Shown here in pieces: positions 25,247 through 34,373 of a stretch of 64,000 nt of DNA. This stretch comes from JACVRW01 sp035650215 (GTDB taxonomy: Bacteria; Actinomycetota; Thermoleophilia; Solirubrobacterales; Thermoleophilaceae): NCBI GenBank assembly GCA_035650215.1, contig DASRIC010000054.1, forward strand, positions 3,692 through 67,691, given 5' to 3'. A program made the translations under genes and the position numbers. Each line of letters starts with the position of its first letter. Within the stretch, counting starts at the first letter, position 1. The notes under the pieces are model-generated. The model saw only the letters and a list, made by a program, of their open reading frames with translations. It was not told where the DNA came from and did no database searches.

Positions 25247-26467
25247 ATGGCCGTTTCGGAGGTCTCCACCGCGCCTGCGCGCCCGCGCACCTACGAGGAG
25301 CTCGAGGCGATCTTCGCCGGCGTGGACGCGCCGTTCGCGTTCGTGGACATGGACGCGCTTCGGTCGAACGCCCGCGAGATGCTCGGCCGCGCCCGCGGGG
25401 TGCCGATCCGGGTGGCGAGCAAGTCGGTGCGCTGCCGCCCGCTGCTCGAGGCGATCCTCGAAACGGCGGGATTTCAGGGCCTGATGACCTTCACGCTCAG
25501 CGAGTCGCTCTGGCTCCACGGGCACGGCCTCCACGACCTGCTGCTCGCCTATCCGAGCGCCGACCGCGCCGCGCTGGCCGAGCTGGCCGGGCTCGACCCC
25601 GAACGCGCGCCGATCGTGATGGTGGACTCCGTGAGCCAGCTCGACTTCATCGAGGGCGCGGTCGGCGCCGAAGCCGGGCGGATCAGGGTCTGCATCGAGC
25701 TCGACACGGGCTGGTGGCCGCTCGGCGGGCGGCTCAAGGTGGGCGCCAAACGCTCGCCGCTGCGCACACCGGCCGAGGCGCGCGCGCTGGCGGTCGAGAT
25801 CGCGAGACGCCCCGGCTTCGAGCTGTCGGCCCTGATGGGCTACGAGGCCCACATAGCCGGCCTGGGCGACCGCCCGCTGGGAAAAGCGTTGCAGGCGCCC
25901 CTGATCCGGGCAATGAAGCGCCGCTCCGCCGCGGAGATCGCCGAGCGCCGCGCCGCGGTGGTGGCGGCGGTGCGCGAGGTAGCGCCGCTCGAGATCGTGA
26001 ACGGCGGCGGCACGGGCAGCATCCACAGCACGCGTGAGGAATCGGTGGTCACCGAGATCACCGCCGGATCCGGCTTCTTCGCGCCAACGCTGTTCGATCG
26101 CTATGCGTCGTTCAGCCTCACGCCGGCCGCGATGTTCGCAATGCCGGTGGTGCGACGCCCGAGCGGCGGCGTGGCCACGCTGCTCGGTGGCGGCTACCAC
26201 GCCTCCGGCGCCGCGGGCCCGGACCGGCTGCCCGCCCCCTACCTGCCGGGCGGCCTGCGGCTCGACCCGCAGGAGGGCGCCGGCGAGGTGCAGACGCCCG
26301 TAATCGGGGCCGCCGCCGCTAGCCTGCGGGTCGGCGACGACGTCTATCTGCGTCACGCCAAAGCAGGCGAGCTGTGCGAGCGATTCAACAGCCTCTACCT
26401 CGTGCGCGGCGACGAGATCGTCGACGAGGTGCCCACCTACCGCGGCGAGGGCCGCTGCGAGCTGTAG
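25247..26467 (+). CDS. fold-type III PLP enzyme, D-threonine aldolase/D-serine dehydratase-like
   Basis: 406 residues. PFAFVDMDALRSNAREML and VASKSVRCRPLLEAI (PLP lysine near residue 64) mark the alanine-racemase-like N-terminal barrel. CIELDTGWWPLGGRLKVGAKRSPLRT is further inside. IVNGGGTGSIHST is the phosphate-binding loop, and the C-terminal domain has DVYLRHAKAGELCERFNSLYLV with likely metal ligands. The family is often annotated amino acid deaminase/aldolase. GATAAT lies six bases before the ATG. It is divergent from the RhtA-like exporter. Confidence 0.85.
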   Translation: MAVSEVSTAPARPRTYEELEAIFAGVDAPFAFVDMDALRSNAREMLGRARGVPIRVASKSVRCRPLLEAILETAGFQGLMTFTLSESLWLHGHGLHDLLLAYPSADRAALAELAGLDPERAPIVMVDSVSQLDFIEGAVGAEAGRIRVCIELDTGWWPLGGRLKVGAKRSPLRTPAEARALAVEIARRPGFELSALMGYEAHIAGLGDRPLGKALQAPLIRAMKRRSAAEIAERRAAVVAAVREVAPLEIVNGGGTGSIHSTREESVVTEITAGSGFFAPTLFDRYASFSLTPAAMFAMPVVRRPSGGVATLLGGGYHASGAAGPDRLPAPYLPGGLRLDPQEGAGEVQTPVIGAAAASLRVGDDVYLRHAKAGELCERFNSLYLVRGDEIVDEVPTYRGEGRCEL

Positions 26468-26514
26468 GCATCATCCCTCCGCAACCGCGCCCGCACCGGG
26501 GTGTTGGAGAACAG

Positions 26515-28251
26515 GTGCGTCGACTCGCTGCTCCCCTCATGCTGCTCGCGCTGGCCGGCCTCGCCCTGGCAGCCGTCCCCGCCTCCGCGCAGGACACCCG
26601 TCCCAACGTCGTCGTCGTGATGACGGACGACCAGACGGCTACGTCGCTCGCCAGCATGCCTCTGGTGAACGGCCTGCTGGCGGCCGACGGCACGAACTTC
26701 ACCCAGACGGTCGCGAGCTTCCCGCTCTGCTGCCCGAGCCGCGCGACCAACCTCACCGGCCAGTACGCGCACAACCACGGGGTGCTCCACAACGCCGGGC
26801 TCTTCGGCGGCATGGATGCGCTCGACCACACGAACACGATGCCGGTCTGGCTCAGCGCGGCCGGCTACCGCACCATGCACATCGGGCGCTACCTGAACGG
26901 CTACGAGATGCGGCACGGGATCCCGTTCGGCTGGACCGACTGGCACGGGAGCCCGCATTCGGGCGCGTTCAACTACGCGAGCTGGAAGGTGAACGAGAAT
27001 GGCGTGCTGCGCTCCTATCCGAGTCCCGACCGGCCCGACGACTACCTCACCGACTTCCAGACGCGCCGCGCCGTCGAGCTGATCGAGGACGCCGCCCCGG
27101 CGGCCAGCCCGTTCTACCTGTCGCTCTGGTACACGGCGCCCCACCGCGGCGCCCCCCGCGACCCCGACGACCCGCCCCGGCCGGGCACGCCCTCCCCGGC
27201 TCCGCGCCACCGCGACGCGTTCGCCGGCCAGTCGATGCCGCGCCCGCCGAACTTCAACGAGGCGAACATGTACGACAAGCCGCAGGTGGTGGCCGACCGC
27301 CCGCGGTTCACGCCGGAGCTCACCGCCGCGGTCGAGGAGAACTGGCGCCAGGAGTTCGAGAGCCTGATGTCGGTGGACGAGGGCGTGGCCCAGATCGTGG
27401 ATGCCCTGCGCCGCACCGGCGAGCTCGAGAACACGCTCATCGTCTACACCTCGGACAACGGCTTCATGCACGGCGAGCACCGGGCGCTCGCCGAGAAGGT
27501 GCTGCCCTACGAGCCCTCGATCCGGATCCCGCTCGTGATGCGCGGGCCCGGCATTCCGCGCGGCCGGGTCGACCCCCGGCTCGTGACCAACATCGACGTG
27601 CCGGCCACGATCCTCGACGCCACGGGAGTGTCGCCGGGCCGCCCCCAGGACGGCCGCTCGCTGCTCGACCTGGTGGCCGACGCCGGTGAGGAGTGGGGCC
27701 GCGACATCCTGATCGAGAACGGCAACGGCGCGAACGGCGTGCCGACCTACAGGGGGATCCGCACCTACCGCTTTCTCTTCGTCGATCACCGGACGACCGG
27801 CGAGCGCGAGCTCTACGACCTGGTGGAGGATCCATTCCAGCTCCAGAGCGTTGACGGCCAGGACCGCTACCGCCAGGTGCAGCGCGACTTCGTGACCCGC
27901 CTGCGCACCCTGCGCACGTGCGCGGGCGCCTCCTGCCAGACCCATCCGCGTCTCAAGCTCGTGGTGAGCTCGGGCGGGCGCCCGCTGAGCGGCTGCGTGC
28001 GGAACGGGCTGGTGGTGAGGCTGCGCGGGTCCAAGCGCGACCGGCCGCTCAGCGCCGACTTCCTCGTGGGCCACCGGCGCGTCGCGAGCGTGCACGGAGA
28101 CCTGCTCGCCCCCGGCCGTCCGGCGGCGCTCGTGAAGGAGGTGCGGGCCGGTGCTCTCCGGCGCCATGGCCGCTTCCGCCTGCGCGTGCGCGCGGAGACC
28201 GAGGACGGGCGCCGCTACACGCTCGACCGAACGCTGCGCGCCTGCCGATGA
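26515..28251 (+). CDS. secreted sulfatase
   Basis: About 578 residues. The GTG at 26515 follows GGAG by about eight bases and opens a signal peptide (RRLAAPLMLLALAGLALAAVPASAQ). The sulfatase core has VVMTDDQTA (metal Asp pair near 38-39), the maturation motif LCCPSRATNLTGQ with Cys 72 the expected formylglycine, and YTSDNGFMHGEHR. Residues about 470-578 form an extra basic domain with paired cysteines (RTCAGASCQ, SGCV, ACR) of unknown role. It overlaps the second sulfatase (ATGA). No sulfatase-maturing enzyme is seen in the window. Confidence 0.9.
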   Translation: MRRLAAPLMLLALAGLALAAVPASAQDTRPNVVVVMTDDQTATSLASMPLVNGLLAADGTNFTQTVASFPLCCPSRATNLTGQYAHNHGVLHNAGLFGGMDALDHTNTMPVWLSAAGYRTMHIGRYLNGYEMRHGIPFGWTDWHGSPHSGAFNYASWKVNENGVLRSYPSPDRPDDYLTDFQTRRAVELIEDAAPAASPFYLSLWYTAPHRGAPRDPDDPPRPGTPSPAPRHRDAFAGQSMPRPPNFNEANMYDKPQVVADRPRFTPELTAAVEENWRQEFESLMSVDEGVAQIVDALRRTGELENTLIVYTSDNGFMHGEHRALAEKVLPYEPSIRIPLVMRGPGIPRGRVDPRLVTNIDVPATILDATGVSPGRPQDGRSLLDLVADAGEEWGRDILIENGNGANGVPTYRGIRTYRFLFVDHRTTGERELYDLVEDPFQLQSVDGQDRYRQVQRDFVTRLRTLRTCAGASCQTHPRLKLVVSSGGRPLSGCVRNGLVVRLRGSKRDRPLSADFLVGHRRVASVHGDLLAPGRPAALVKEVRAGALRRHGRFRLRVRAETEDGRRYTLDRTLRACR

Positions 28252-29891
28252 TCGGCGCGGCGCTGCTCGCCGCCGCGTCGCTGGCGGTCGCGCCGGCCGC
28301 CTCGTCCGAAGCTCCCAACGTGGTCCTCGTGATGACCGACGACCAGACGGTCGAGTCGATGCGCGTGATGGAGGGGGTGCAGCGCTCGCTCGCCGACCAG
28401 GGCACGACCTTCGAGCGCTCGTTCGTCACGAACCCGCTCTGCTGCCCGTCGCGCGCGTCGGTCTTCACGGGCCAGTACGCGCACAACCACGGCGTGCAGG
28501 GCAACCGGCCGCCGGAGGGCGGCTACCGGCGGCTCGGCAAGCGCGAGTGGCTGCCGGTCTGGCTCGACCGCGCCGGCTACCAGACCGTCCACATCGGCAA
28601 GTTCCTGAACGGCTACGGCACCGGCGCCACCGCCACCGAGGTGCCCCCCGGCTGGGACGAGTGGTACACGTCGATCGACCCCTCCACCTACAGCTTCACG
28701 AACTACACCCTCAACGAGAACGGCGTCCTCCACACCTACCCGACCTACTCGACCGACGACTACACGGCGCGGGCGGTGTCGGTGGTCGAGCGGATGAGCG
28801 AGACGCCGACGCCGTTCTTCCTGTCGGTGGCGTACCTCGCCCCGCACGCCGGCCGCCCAGCCGATCCCGATGATCTGCCCGGGATCCCCACGCCGTCGCC
28901 TGCCGCCCGCCACGTGGACCGCTTCAAGGGCGTCCCTGCGCCGGCGGGCCCGGCATACAACGAGGCGGACGTGTCGGACAAACCAAGCTTCATACGCGCG
29001 CGGGCGCCGATCGGCGCCGGGCTCGCCGCCGCGATCGACGAGAACTACAGCCAGGAGCTCGAGTCGCTCCTGGCCGTCGACGAGGGGGTCGTGGCGATCG
29101 TGAACGCGCTCGCCGCGGAGGGCGAGCTCGACAACACCCTGTTCGTCTACACCTCCGACAACGGCTTCTTCCACGGCGAGCACCGCTTCCCGAACGGCAA
29201 GGTGGCGGTGTACGAGCCATCGATCCGCGTGCCGCTGATCATGCGCGGGCCTGGCGTGCCCGCCGGGGAGCGGCGGCGCCAGCTCGTCACGAACGCGGAC
29301 CTCGCGCCAACCATCCTCGACGCCGCCGGCGCCGTGGCGGCCGGGAGGCTCGAGGACGGGCGCTCGCTGTTTCCCCTGCTGGACGATCCGGGCCGCGAAT
29401 GGGGACGCGACCTGCTGATCGAGGGCTCGGTCGGGTTCAACCAGCCGGCCTACGACGCCCTTCGTACGTACCGCTACACCTACGTGGAGCACGCGAACGG
29501 CGAGCGCGAGCTGTATGACCTCGAGCTCGACCCGCACCAGCTCCAGAGCGTGCACGCCGACCCGGGCTACGCCGTGATCCAGGCCGAGCTGGCCGGGCGG
29601 CTCCTGGGCCTGAAGAACTGTGCCGGCCGCTCCTGCCGCGAGCGCCCAGACGTGCGCCTGACGCTGCAGGGCTGCCGCGCGCGCGTATCGGGGCTGGGGA
29701 TCGAGAAGGTGAGCTTCCGCAGCGCCGGGCGGGCACGCGACGTGCGCGGCCCGTTCCGCGCCCGGGTGAGCGGGGCGCGCCTGCGCACCCGGGTACGCAC
29801 GGTCGACGGGCGCGTGGTGACGCTCGACCGGCGGCTGCCGTCGGGCTGCCGCTCTCAGCCGCCGACCGGCCCGAGCACGCGGCGCAGGTAG
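28248..29891 (+). CDS. secreted sulfatase, tandem paralogue
   Basis: 547 residues, clearly a duplicate of the preceding gene. It has a signal peptide (MIGAALLAAASLAVAPAASS), VVLVMTDDQTVES, NPLCCPSRASVFTGQ with Cys 65 the expected formylglycine, and YTSDNGFFHGEHR. The C-terminal cysteine domain is shorter than in the paralogue. Where the paralogue stops after ACR, this one reads on past SGCR for SQPPTGPSTRRR and overlaps the convergent oxidase gene by 37 bases. This suggests a lost stop codon. The substrate is unknown. Confidence 0.9.
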   Translation: MIGAALLAAASLAVAPAASSEAPNVVLVMTDDQTVESMRVMEGVQRSLADQGTTFERSFVTNPLCCPSRASVFTGQYAHNHGVQGNRPPEGGYRRLGKREWLPVWLDRAGYQTVHIGKFLNGYGTGATATEVPPGWDEWYTSIDPSTYSFTNYTLNENGVLHTYPTYSTDDYTARAVSVVERMSETPTPFFLSVAYLAPHAGRPADPDDLPGIPTPSPAARHVDRFKGVPAPAGPAYNEADVSDKPSFIRARAPIGAGLAAAIDENYSQELESLLAVDEGVVAIVNALAAEGELDNTLFVYTSDNGFFHGEHRFPNGKVAVYEPSIRVPLIMRGPGVPAGERRRQLVTNADLAPTILDAAGAVAAGRLEDGRSLFPLLDDPGREWGRDLLIEGSVGFNQPAYDALRTYRYTYVEHANGERELYDLELDPHQLQSVHADPGYAVIQAELAGRLLGLKNCAGRSCRERPDVRLTLQGCRARVSGLGIEKVSFRSAGRARDVRGPFRARVSGARLRTRVRTVDGRVVTLDRRLPSGCRSQPPTGPSTRRR

Positions 29892-31132
29892 TCGTTCTCG
29901 AAGCGGCCCTCGGGGTCGAAGCGCCGGCGCGCGGCGGCGAAGCGCTCCCACTCGGGATAGCGCGGCGCAAGCGTGGCGGCGGTCTGGTAGTGACGCTTTC
30001 CCCAGTGCGGGCGGCCGCCGTACTCGTCCATGATCGCCTCCACCGCGCGGAAGTAGGTCTCGAACTCCATGCCCCGGTACTGGTGGACGGCGATGTAGGC
30101 GGTTGCGCGTTCGTGGGCGGTCGAGAGCAGCGCGTCGTCCGCGGCCGTCACGCGCAGCTCGATCGGGAAGCCGATCGGCAGCCGGCGGCGCTCGATGAGG
30201 GCGAGCACGCGCTCGAGCGCCTCGGCGGCGCGCTCGCGCGGGACGGCGTACTCCATCTCGGTGAAGCGCACGATCCGCGTGTTCGCGTACACGCGGTTGC
30301 TCGCGTCGAGGTGCTCGGCCGCGCCGAGGAGCGACGCGAGGCGCCGGTTGAGCCACGGGATCGCCGCCGGAGCGAGACGCCCGGCGCGGCAGAACAGCCC
30401 GAGCACGGCGTTCTCCAGCACCACGTCACGGAGGAACGCCTCCGCCCGTCCCGGCGGGCGCGGCTCGCTGTCGGTGCGCTCGGAGGTGAGCGTGAGGGCC
30501 CGGCGCGTGTATGGCATCACGAACGCCTCCCAGTGGTCGTTCGCGTCGACCAGCTCATCGAGGCGCGGCAGCACGTCGTCGATCGCGCGCGGCTCGTCGA
30601 GCCGGTGGATCGTGAAGGCGGGCACGCAGCGCAGCGTGACGGCGGAGAACGCCCCCAGGGCACCGAGCGATACCCGCGCCGCCCGCAGGTCGTCCCCGCC
30701 GGTCAGCTCGCGCGGCTCGCCGCTGCCGTCGACCAGCCGGACGCCCACCACGCGCGAGGACAGGTTTCCGAAGCGGCCGCCGGTCCCGTGAGTTGCAGTC
30801 GAGAGCGCGCCCGCGAGCGTCTGCTGGTCCACGTCGCCCTGGTTCTCCATCGCGAGCCCGCGTAGCCGCAGCTGCTCGCCCAGCTCGCGCAGGGTGATGC
30901 CGGCCTCGACGGTCACGTCGTCGCCGTCGACGTCGAGGATGCGCCGCATCCGCGACATGTCGATCATCACGCCGTCCGTGCAGGCGATGTCCGTGAAGGA
31001 ATGGCCCGCCCCGGCGACCTTCACCCGCTGGGCGCCGCGTACGGCGCGCGCGAGCTCCTCTTCGGAGGTCGGCCGCTCGATTCGCTCCGGAGCGCAGCGC
31101 TGCTCCCGAGCCCAATTGCTCCAGGATGCCAC
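29855..31132 (-). CDS. FAD-linked oxidase, L-gulonolactone/D-arabinonolactone oxidase-like
   Basis: About 425 residues. The FAD domain has VKVAGAGHSFTDIACTDG (the GHS histidine is the usual covalent flavin site), then MENQGDVDQQTLAGALSTATHGTG. The C-terminal ALO domain ends with RPHWGKRHYQTAATL and RFDPEGRFENDYL, typical of aldonolactone oxidases. The frame extends to 31165, but that part encodes the dispersed repeat, so the GTG at 31132 directly after the repeat is chosen. Last gene of the long minus-strand run. Confidence 0.85.
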   Translation of the reverse strand: MASWSNWAREQRCAPERIERPTSEEELARAVRGAQRVKVAGAGHSFTDIACTDGVMIDMSRMRRILDVDGDDVTVEAGITLRELGEQLRLRGLAMENQGDVDQQTLAGALSTATHGTGGRFGNLSSRVVGVRLVDGSGEPRELTGGDDLRAARVSLGALGAFSAVTLRCVPAFTIHRLDEPRAIDDVLPRLDELVDANDHWEAFVMPYTRRALTLTSERTDSEPRPPGRAEAFLRDVVLENAVLGLFCRAGRLAPAAIPWLNRRLASLLGAAEHLDASNRVYANTRIVRFTEMEYAVPRERAAEALERVLALIERRRLPIGFPIELRVTAADDALLSTAHERATAYIAVHQYRGMEFETYFRAVEAIMDEYGGRPHWGKRHYQTAATLAPRYPEWERFAAARRRFDPEGRFENDYLRRVLGPVGG

Positions 31133-31174
31133 CCGGGGGCTCGCGCCCCCGGACCCCCGCCACACCTGGCCGGC
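31128..31174 (-). repeat. 47-bp dispersed repeat, copy B
   Basis: Lies eight bases after the trxB stop in trxB orientation, just as copy A follows the Nudix stop. It has the same GCCGGCCAGGTG head and CCGGGGGC-GCGA-GCCCCCGG hairpin, with three mismatches to copy A. Its final GTGGC supplies the GTG start codon of the lactone oxidase gene. Confidence 0.8.
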
Positions 31175-31182
31175 CGGGGTCC

Positions 31183-32208
31183 TCAGGAGGCGGCTGACTC
31201 CGCGGCCGCCTCGATCCTCTCGGGCTCGCCCGCCCAGTGCGCCTCGGCGTCGATCGGCGTGTCGCGCAGGTAGGCCTCCGCGTCGAGGGCGGCTATGCAG
31301 CCCGTGCCCGCGGCGGTCACCGCCTGGCGGTACACGCGGTCGGTGAGGTCGCCGGCGGCGAACACGCCCGGCAGCTTGGTGCGCGTGGAGCGCCCGTCGA
31401 CGAGCACGTAGCCCTCGTCGTCGAGGTCGAGCTGGCCGTCGACGAGCTGCGAGTTAGGCCGGTGGCCGATCGCGACGAAGGCGCCCGTGACCGGCAGCTC
31501 CTTGGCGGAGCCGTCCTCCACGTTCTCCAGCACGGCCTTGCCGAGCGCGCCGTTCTCGCCGGGCTCGAAGCGCTCGACCACGTACGGCGTGACAAGGTCG
31601 ATGTTGTCCATGTCGCGGGCGCGGTCGAGCATGATCGCCGAGGCGCGGAACTCGTCGCGCCGGTGCACGATCGACACCTTGCCCGCGAACTTCGCGAGGA
31701 AGGTGGCGTCCTCCATCGCGGTGTCGCCGCCGCCGACCACGATCGTCTCGGCGCCGCGGTGGAAGGCCGCGTCGCAGGTTGCGCAGTAGGACACGCCGCG
31801 GGCGGACAGCTCGTCCTCACCCGGCACCCCGAGCTTCTTCGGCTCCGCCCCCATCGCGAGGATCACCGCGCGCGCCTTGATCTCCTTGTCGCCCACGTGC
31901 ACGGTGTGGGTGCCGCCCGGCTCGCTCGCCAGCTCGAGCTCGGTGGCGTCATCGGTGATGAAGCGGGTGCCGAAGCGCTCGGCCTGATCGCGGAACTCCT
32001 GCATCATCTCCGGGCCCATCACGCCGTCGCGATAGCCGGGGTAGTTCTCCACGTCGGTGGTCTGCTGGAGCAGGCCGCCCCACGCGAAGCCCTCGATCAC
32101 GAGCGGTTCGAGGTCCGCTCGCGAGGTGTAGAGGGCGGCGGTGTAGCCCGCGGGCCCGCTCCCGACGATCACGACGTTCTCTATGTCTCTCATCTCCAAG
32201 CTGGTCAC
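31183..32208 (-). CDS. trxB: thioredoxin reductase
   Basis: 341 residues. VVIVGSGPAGYTAALYTSR binds FAD, SYCATCDAAFHRG holds the redox pair Cys 142-Cys 145, IVVGGGDTAMEDATFLAKF binds NADPH, and GVFAAGDLTDRVYRQAV is the second FAD motif. It reduces thioredoxin with NADPH. The GTG at 32208 overlaps the stop of the upstream membrane gene; an ATG at 32193 is an alternative but has GGAG almost touching it. The C-terminal 25 residues (AHWAGEPERIEAAAESAAS) extend past the usual end. No trxA is adjacent. Confidence 0.95.
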   Translation of the reverse strand: MTSLEMRDIENVVIVGSGPAGYTAALYTSRADLEPLVIEGFAWGGLLQQTTDVENYPGYRDGVMGPEMMQEFRDQAERFGTRFITDDATELELASEPGGTHTVHVGDKEIKARAVILAMGAEPKKLGVPGEDELSARGVSYCATCDAAFHRGAETIVVGGGDTAMEDATFLAKFAGKVSIVHRRDEFRASAIMLDRARDMDNIDLVTPYVVERFEPGENGALGKAVLENVEDGSAKELPVTGAFVAIGHRPNSQLVDGQLDLDDEGYVLVDGRSTRTKLPGVFAAGDLTDRVYRQAVTAAGTGCIAALDAEAYLRDTPIDAEAHWAGEPERIEAAAESAAS

Positions 32209-33437
32209 TTTACTTTCTGAAGTGTAGCGGCGCGAGGGGCGATCACACCCCGCTGCTCCCTGCGCTCCTCCTCCCAGCGCGCGACGGTGCCGCGCAGCTG
32301 GAAGAAGGCCACGATTCCCGGCGGGATCGGCAGCCAGAACGCGATCACGCGGTACATGAGCACCGCCGGGAACACCACGGCGCTCGGCACGCCGAACAGC
32401 ACATCGAAGGCGAAGATCATCCCGGCGTCCACCGAGCCCACGCCGCCCGCCGGCGATGGGATCAGGTTCGCTGCCATGCCCACGAAGAAGCCCTGCACGA
32501 GCACGCCGAACGGCACGTCGCCGCCGAAGGCCTCGAAGCTCGCCCAGAGCACCGCGATGTTGGCCGCCCAGAACCCCACGGCCCCGCCGACCGCGAGCGC
32601 CCCGCGGCTCGGATGGCGCATGTAGGCGATCGCGGTGCGCACGCCGGTGGCGAGCGTGGCCGGGCCCTTGGCGAGCCGCTGCAGGTAGCGCACGCGCCGG
32701 TAGCCGCCGGCGAACGAGACGATGCGGCGCTCGAAGTCCTGGGGGATCAGCGCGATCAAGCCGAACAGCGCCATCAGCGCTGCCGCCAGCGCGGCCGGCA
32801 CGATCGTGCCGCCCACCGGCGCGTTGCCCGGCAGCACCCCGGTCCGGAGCAGGATGCCGAACACGATGAGCGCGGCCATGTACACGAAGTAGGTGAGAGC
32901 GAGGAAAGCGACCATCCGGCAGGCCGAGCGCCGGCGCGGCATACCCGCCTTGCGCAGCGCCCAGTAGGTGAGCACGATGCCACCCACGCCCGCGGCGGAG
33001 AAGACGCGCGTTGCCGCCAGGCCGGCCATCGTGATCTGGTAGGAGGCGCGCAGGTCGAGCCGGCGGTGCACCTCGTCGTCCCGGGTGCCGGAGAGCACTC
33101 CACGGAAGAGCGCCACGTAGGCGGCGAACGCCAGCACGTTGAACCCGATCGCCACCACGATCCAGTACCAGACCGCGTTGTCGAGCTTCTCGACCGCCTC
33201 CTCGGTGCCGAGCAGCTTGGGCACCAGCACGTAGATGACGATCACCAGCAGGAGGACGAGGAGGAAGCCGCTGAAGAGCTTGCGCTTGTCGTGGAGCAGG
33301 GCCTGGAAGCGGCCGACCTCCGCGTCGCCGGTGGTGTCGTCGTCGTCCAGCGCGTCGAGCTCGCGCTCTCGGAGCGCGCGCGCTTCGAGCTCCGCGTCGA
33401 GCTCGCGGCCTCGCAGGCGACGACCGTCCGGCGTCAC
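32205..33437 (-). CDS. flippase-like membrane protein (UPF0104/AglD-MprF N-domain type)
   Basis: 410 residues. An acidic N-terminus (ARALRERELDALDDDDTTGD) is followed by about eight membrane segments. SAAGVGGIVLTYWALRKAG and NLIPSPAGGVGSVDAGM are the conserved loops of the lysylphosphatidylglycerol-synthase TM family, which moves lipids or lipid-linked molecules across the membrane. There is no synthase domain. The GTG start overlaps the PAP2 gene stop, and its own stop overlaps trxB. Pairing with a PAP2 protein fits lipid handling. Confidence 0.87.
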   Translation of the reverse strand: MTPDGRRLRGRELDAELEARALRERELDALDDDDTTGDAEVGRFQALLHDKRKLFSGFLLVLLLVIVIYVLVPKLLGTEEAVEKLDNAVWYWIVVAIGFNVLAFAAYVALFRGVLSGTRDDEVHRRLDLRASYQITMAGLAATRVFSAAGVGGIVLTYWALRKAGMPRRRSACRMVAFLALTYFVYMAALIVFGILLRTGVLPGNAPVGGTIVPAALAAALMALFGLIALIPQDFERRIVSFAGGYRRVRYLQRLAKGPATLATGVRTAIAYMRHPSRGALAVGGAVGFWAANIAVLWASFEAFGGDVPFGVLVQGFFVGMAANLIPSPAGGVGSVDAGMIFAFDVLFGVPSAVVFPAVLMYRVIAFWLPIPPGIVAFFQLRGTVARWEEERREQRGVIAPRAATLQKVK

Positions 33438-34351
33438 CGGGCAACCCGCGGCTCGAGCCGCTGCACGACACCGGCGATCAGGCGAGCCGAGGGCTCGAGC
33501 CTCGGCGCCATCCGCCAGATGCCCTCCGCGAGGGCCAGCCCCGCGATCAGATCGACCACGTAGTGCTCACCCAGGTACACGAGCCCGAAGCCCAGCGTGA
33601 GAGCGTAGGCCCAGCCAACGGCCGCGTGCCCGGGACCGACCTGGCCGAGCAATCGCGCCGCCATCACGGAGGTCCCGAAGTGAAGTGAGGGCATAGCAGC
33701 GAACGGGTTGCCTTGAAGAGAATGGTAGAGCGGGCGCCAGAGGCGTCGCCAGAAGCGTTCCCCCGCCTCGGCCATGATGCGCCGCACCGGCGGCATGTTG
33801 CCGTTCTCGCCCGCGTACCACGGCGGGGCGGTCGGAACGGCCCAGTACACCACGCACCCCAGATCGAAGCAAGCGGCCATCAGCACGGCCGACCTGGGGT
33901 AGCGGTCGCGGTGGCGGATCAGCAGGTAGGCGAGCGTGCCGTGGGGCACGAGGAACCAGCTCCAGTGCACGGCCGAGAGCCCGTATTCGAGCGGTCCCAC
34001 GTGGTCGGTCCGCCCGAGCGAGCGCTGCAGCCGGATCGTGGGCGTGGTGCCGGCCCCGAGCGCTCGGTCGACCTTGATCGGGTAGTCGATCTTGAGCCGC
34101 CGCAGCAGGGCGTCCGGGTCGTCGTCGGGCATGTCGAAGTGCGCGAAGTACGCCCACATCTGGAGGGCGTAGATGGCCGCGTCGCGCAGAGGCGTCCGCG
34201 GCGCGGCGAGCGCGAGGGCCGCGGGGGCCGGCCACGACAGCGCCGACACCACCGGCGTCCGCAGCTTCAGGTGGTGGCGGACCAGGGGTGTGGCGATGCC
34301 GACCGCCACCGCGCCCCACGCGAGCCGTCTGAGGACACGCGTGCTTCGCAA
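33434..34351 (-). CDS. PAP2-superfamily membrane phosphatase/transferase (PAP2_3)
   Basis: About 305 residues from the TTG at 34351; no better start lies between it and the upstream stop at 34374. It has about six membrane segments. The signature is AAMPSLHFGTSVMAARLL and then YLGEHYVVDLIAGLAL, the PSLH and GEHYxxD motifs of the inositolphosphotransferase branch of PAP2. It probably dephosphorylates or exchanges head groups on lipids at the outer membrane face. A start further upstream would overlap the MBL gene and is rejected. Confidence 0.8.
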   Translation of the reverse strand: MRSTRVLRRLAWGAVAVGIATPLVRHHLKLRTPVVSALSWPAPAALALAAPRTPLRDAAIYALQMWAYFAHFDMPDDDPDALLRRLKIDYPIKVDRALGAGTTPTIRLQRSLGRTDHVGPLEYGLSAVHWSWFLVPHGTLAYLLIRHRDRYPRSAVLMAACFDLGCVVYWAVPTAPPWYAGENGNMPPVRRIMAEAGERFWRRLWRPLYHSLQGNPFAAMPSLHFGTSVMAARLLGQVGPGHAAVGWAYALTLGFGLVYLGEHYVVDLIAGLALAEGIWRMAPRLEPSARLIAGVVQRLEPRVAR

Positions 34352-34373
34352 GGCCGCGAGAGCATAGCCCGCC

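Noticed and set aside
31133..31165. Longer N-terminus of the lactone oxidase (MWRGSGGASPR...)
   Set aside because: These codons are the dispersed repeat and are not oxidase-like; the GTG at 31132 is preferred.
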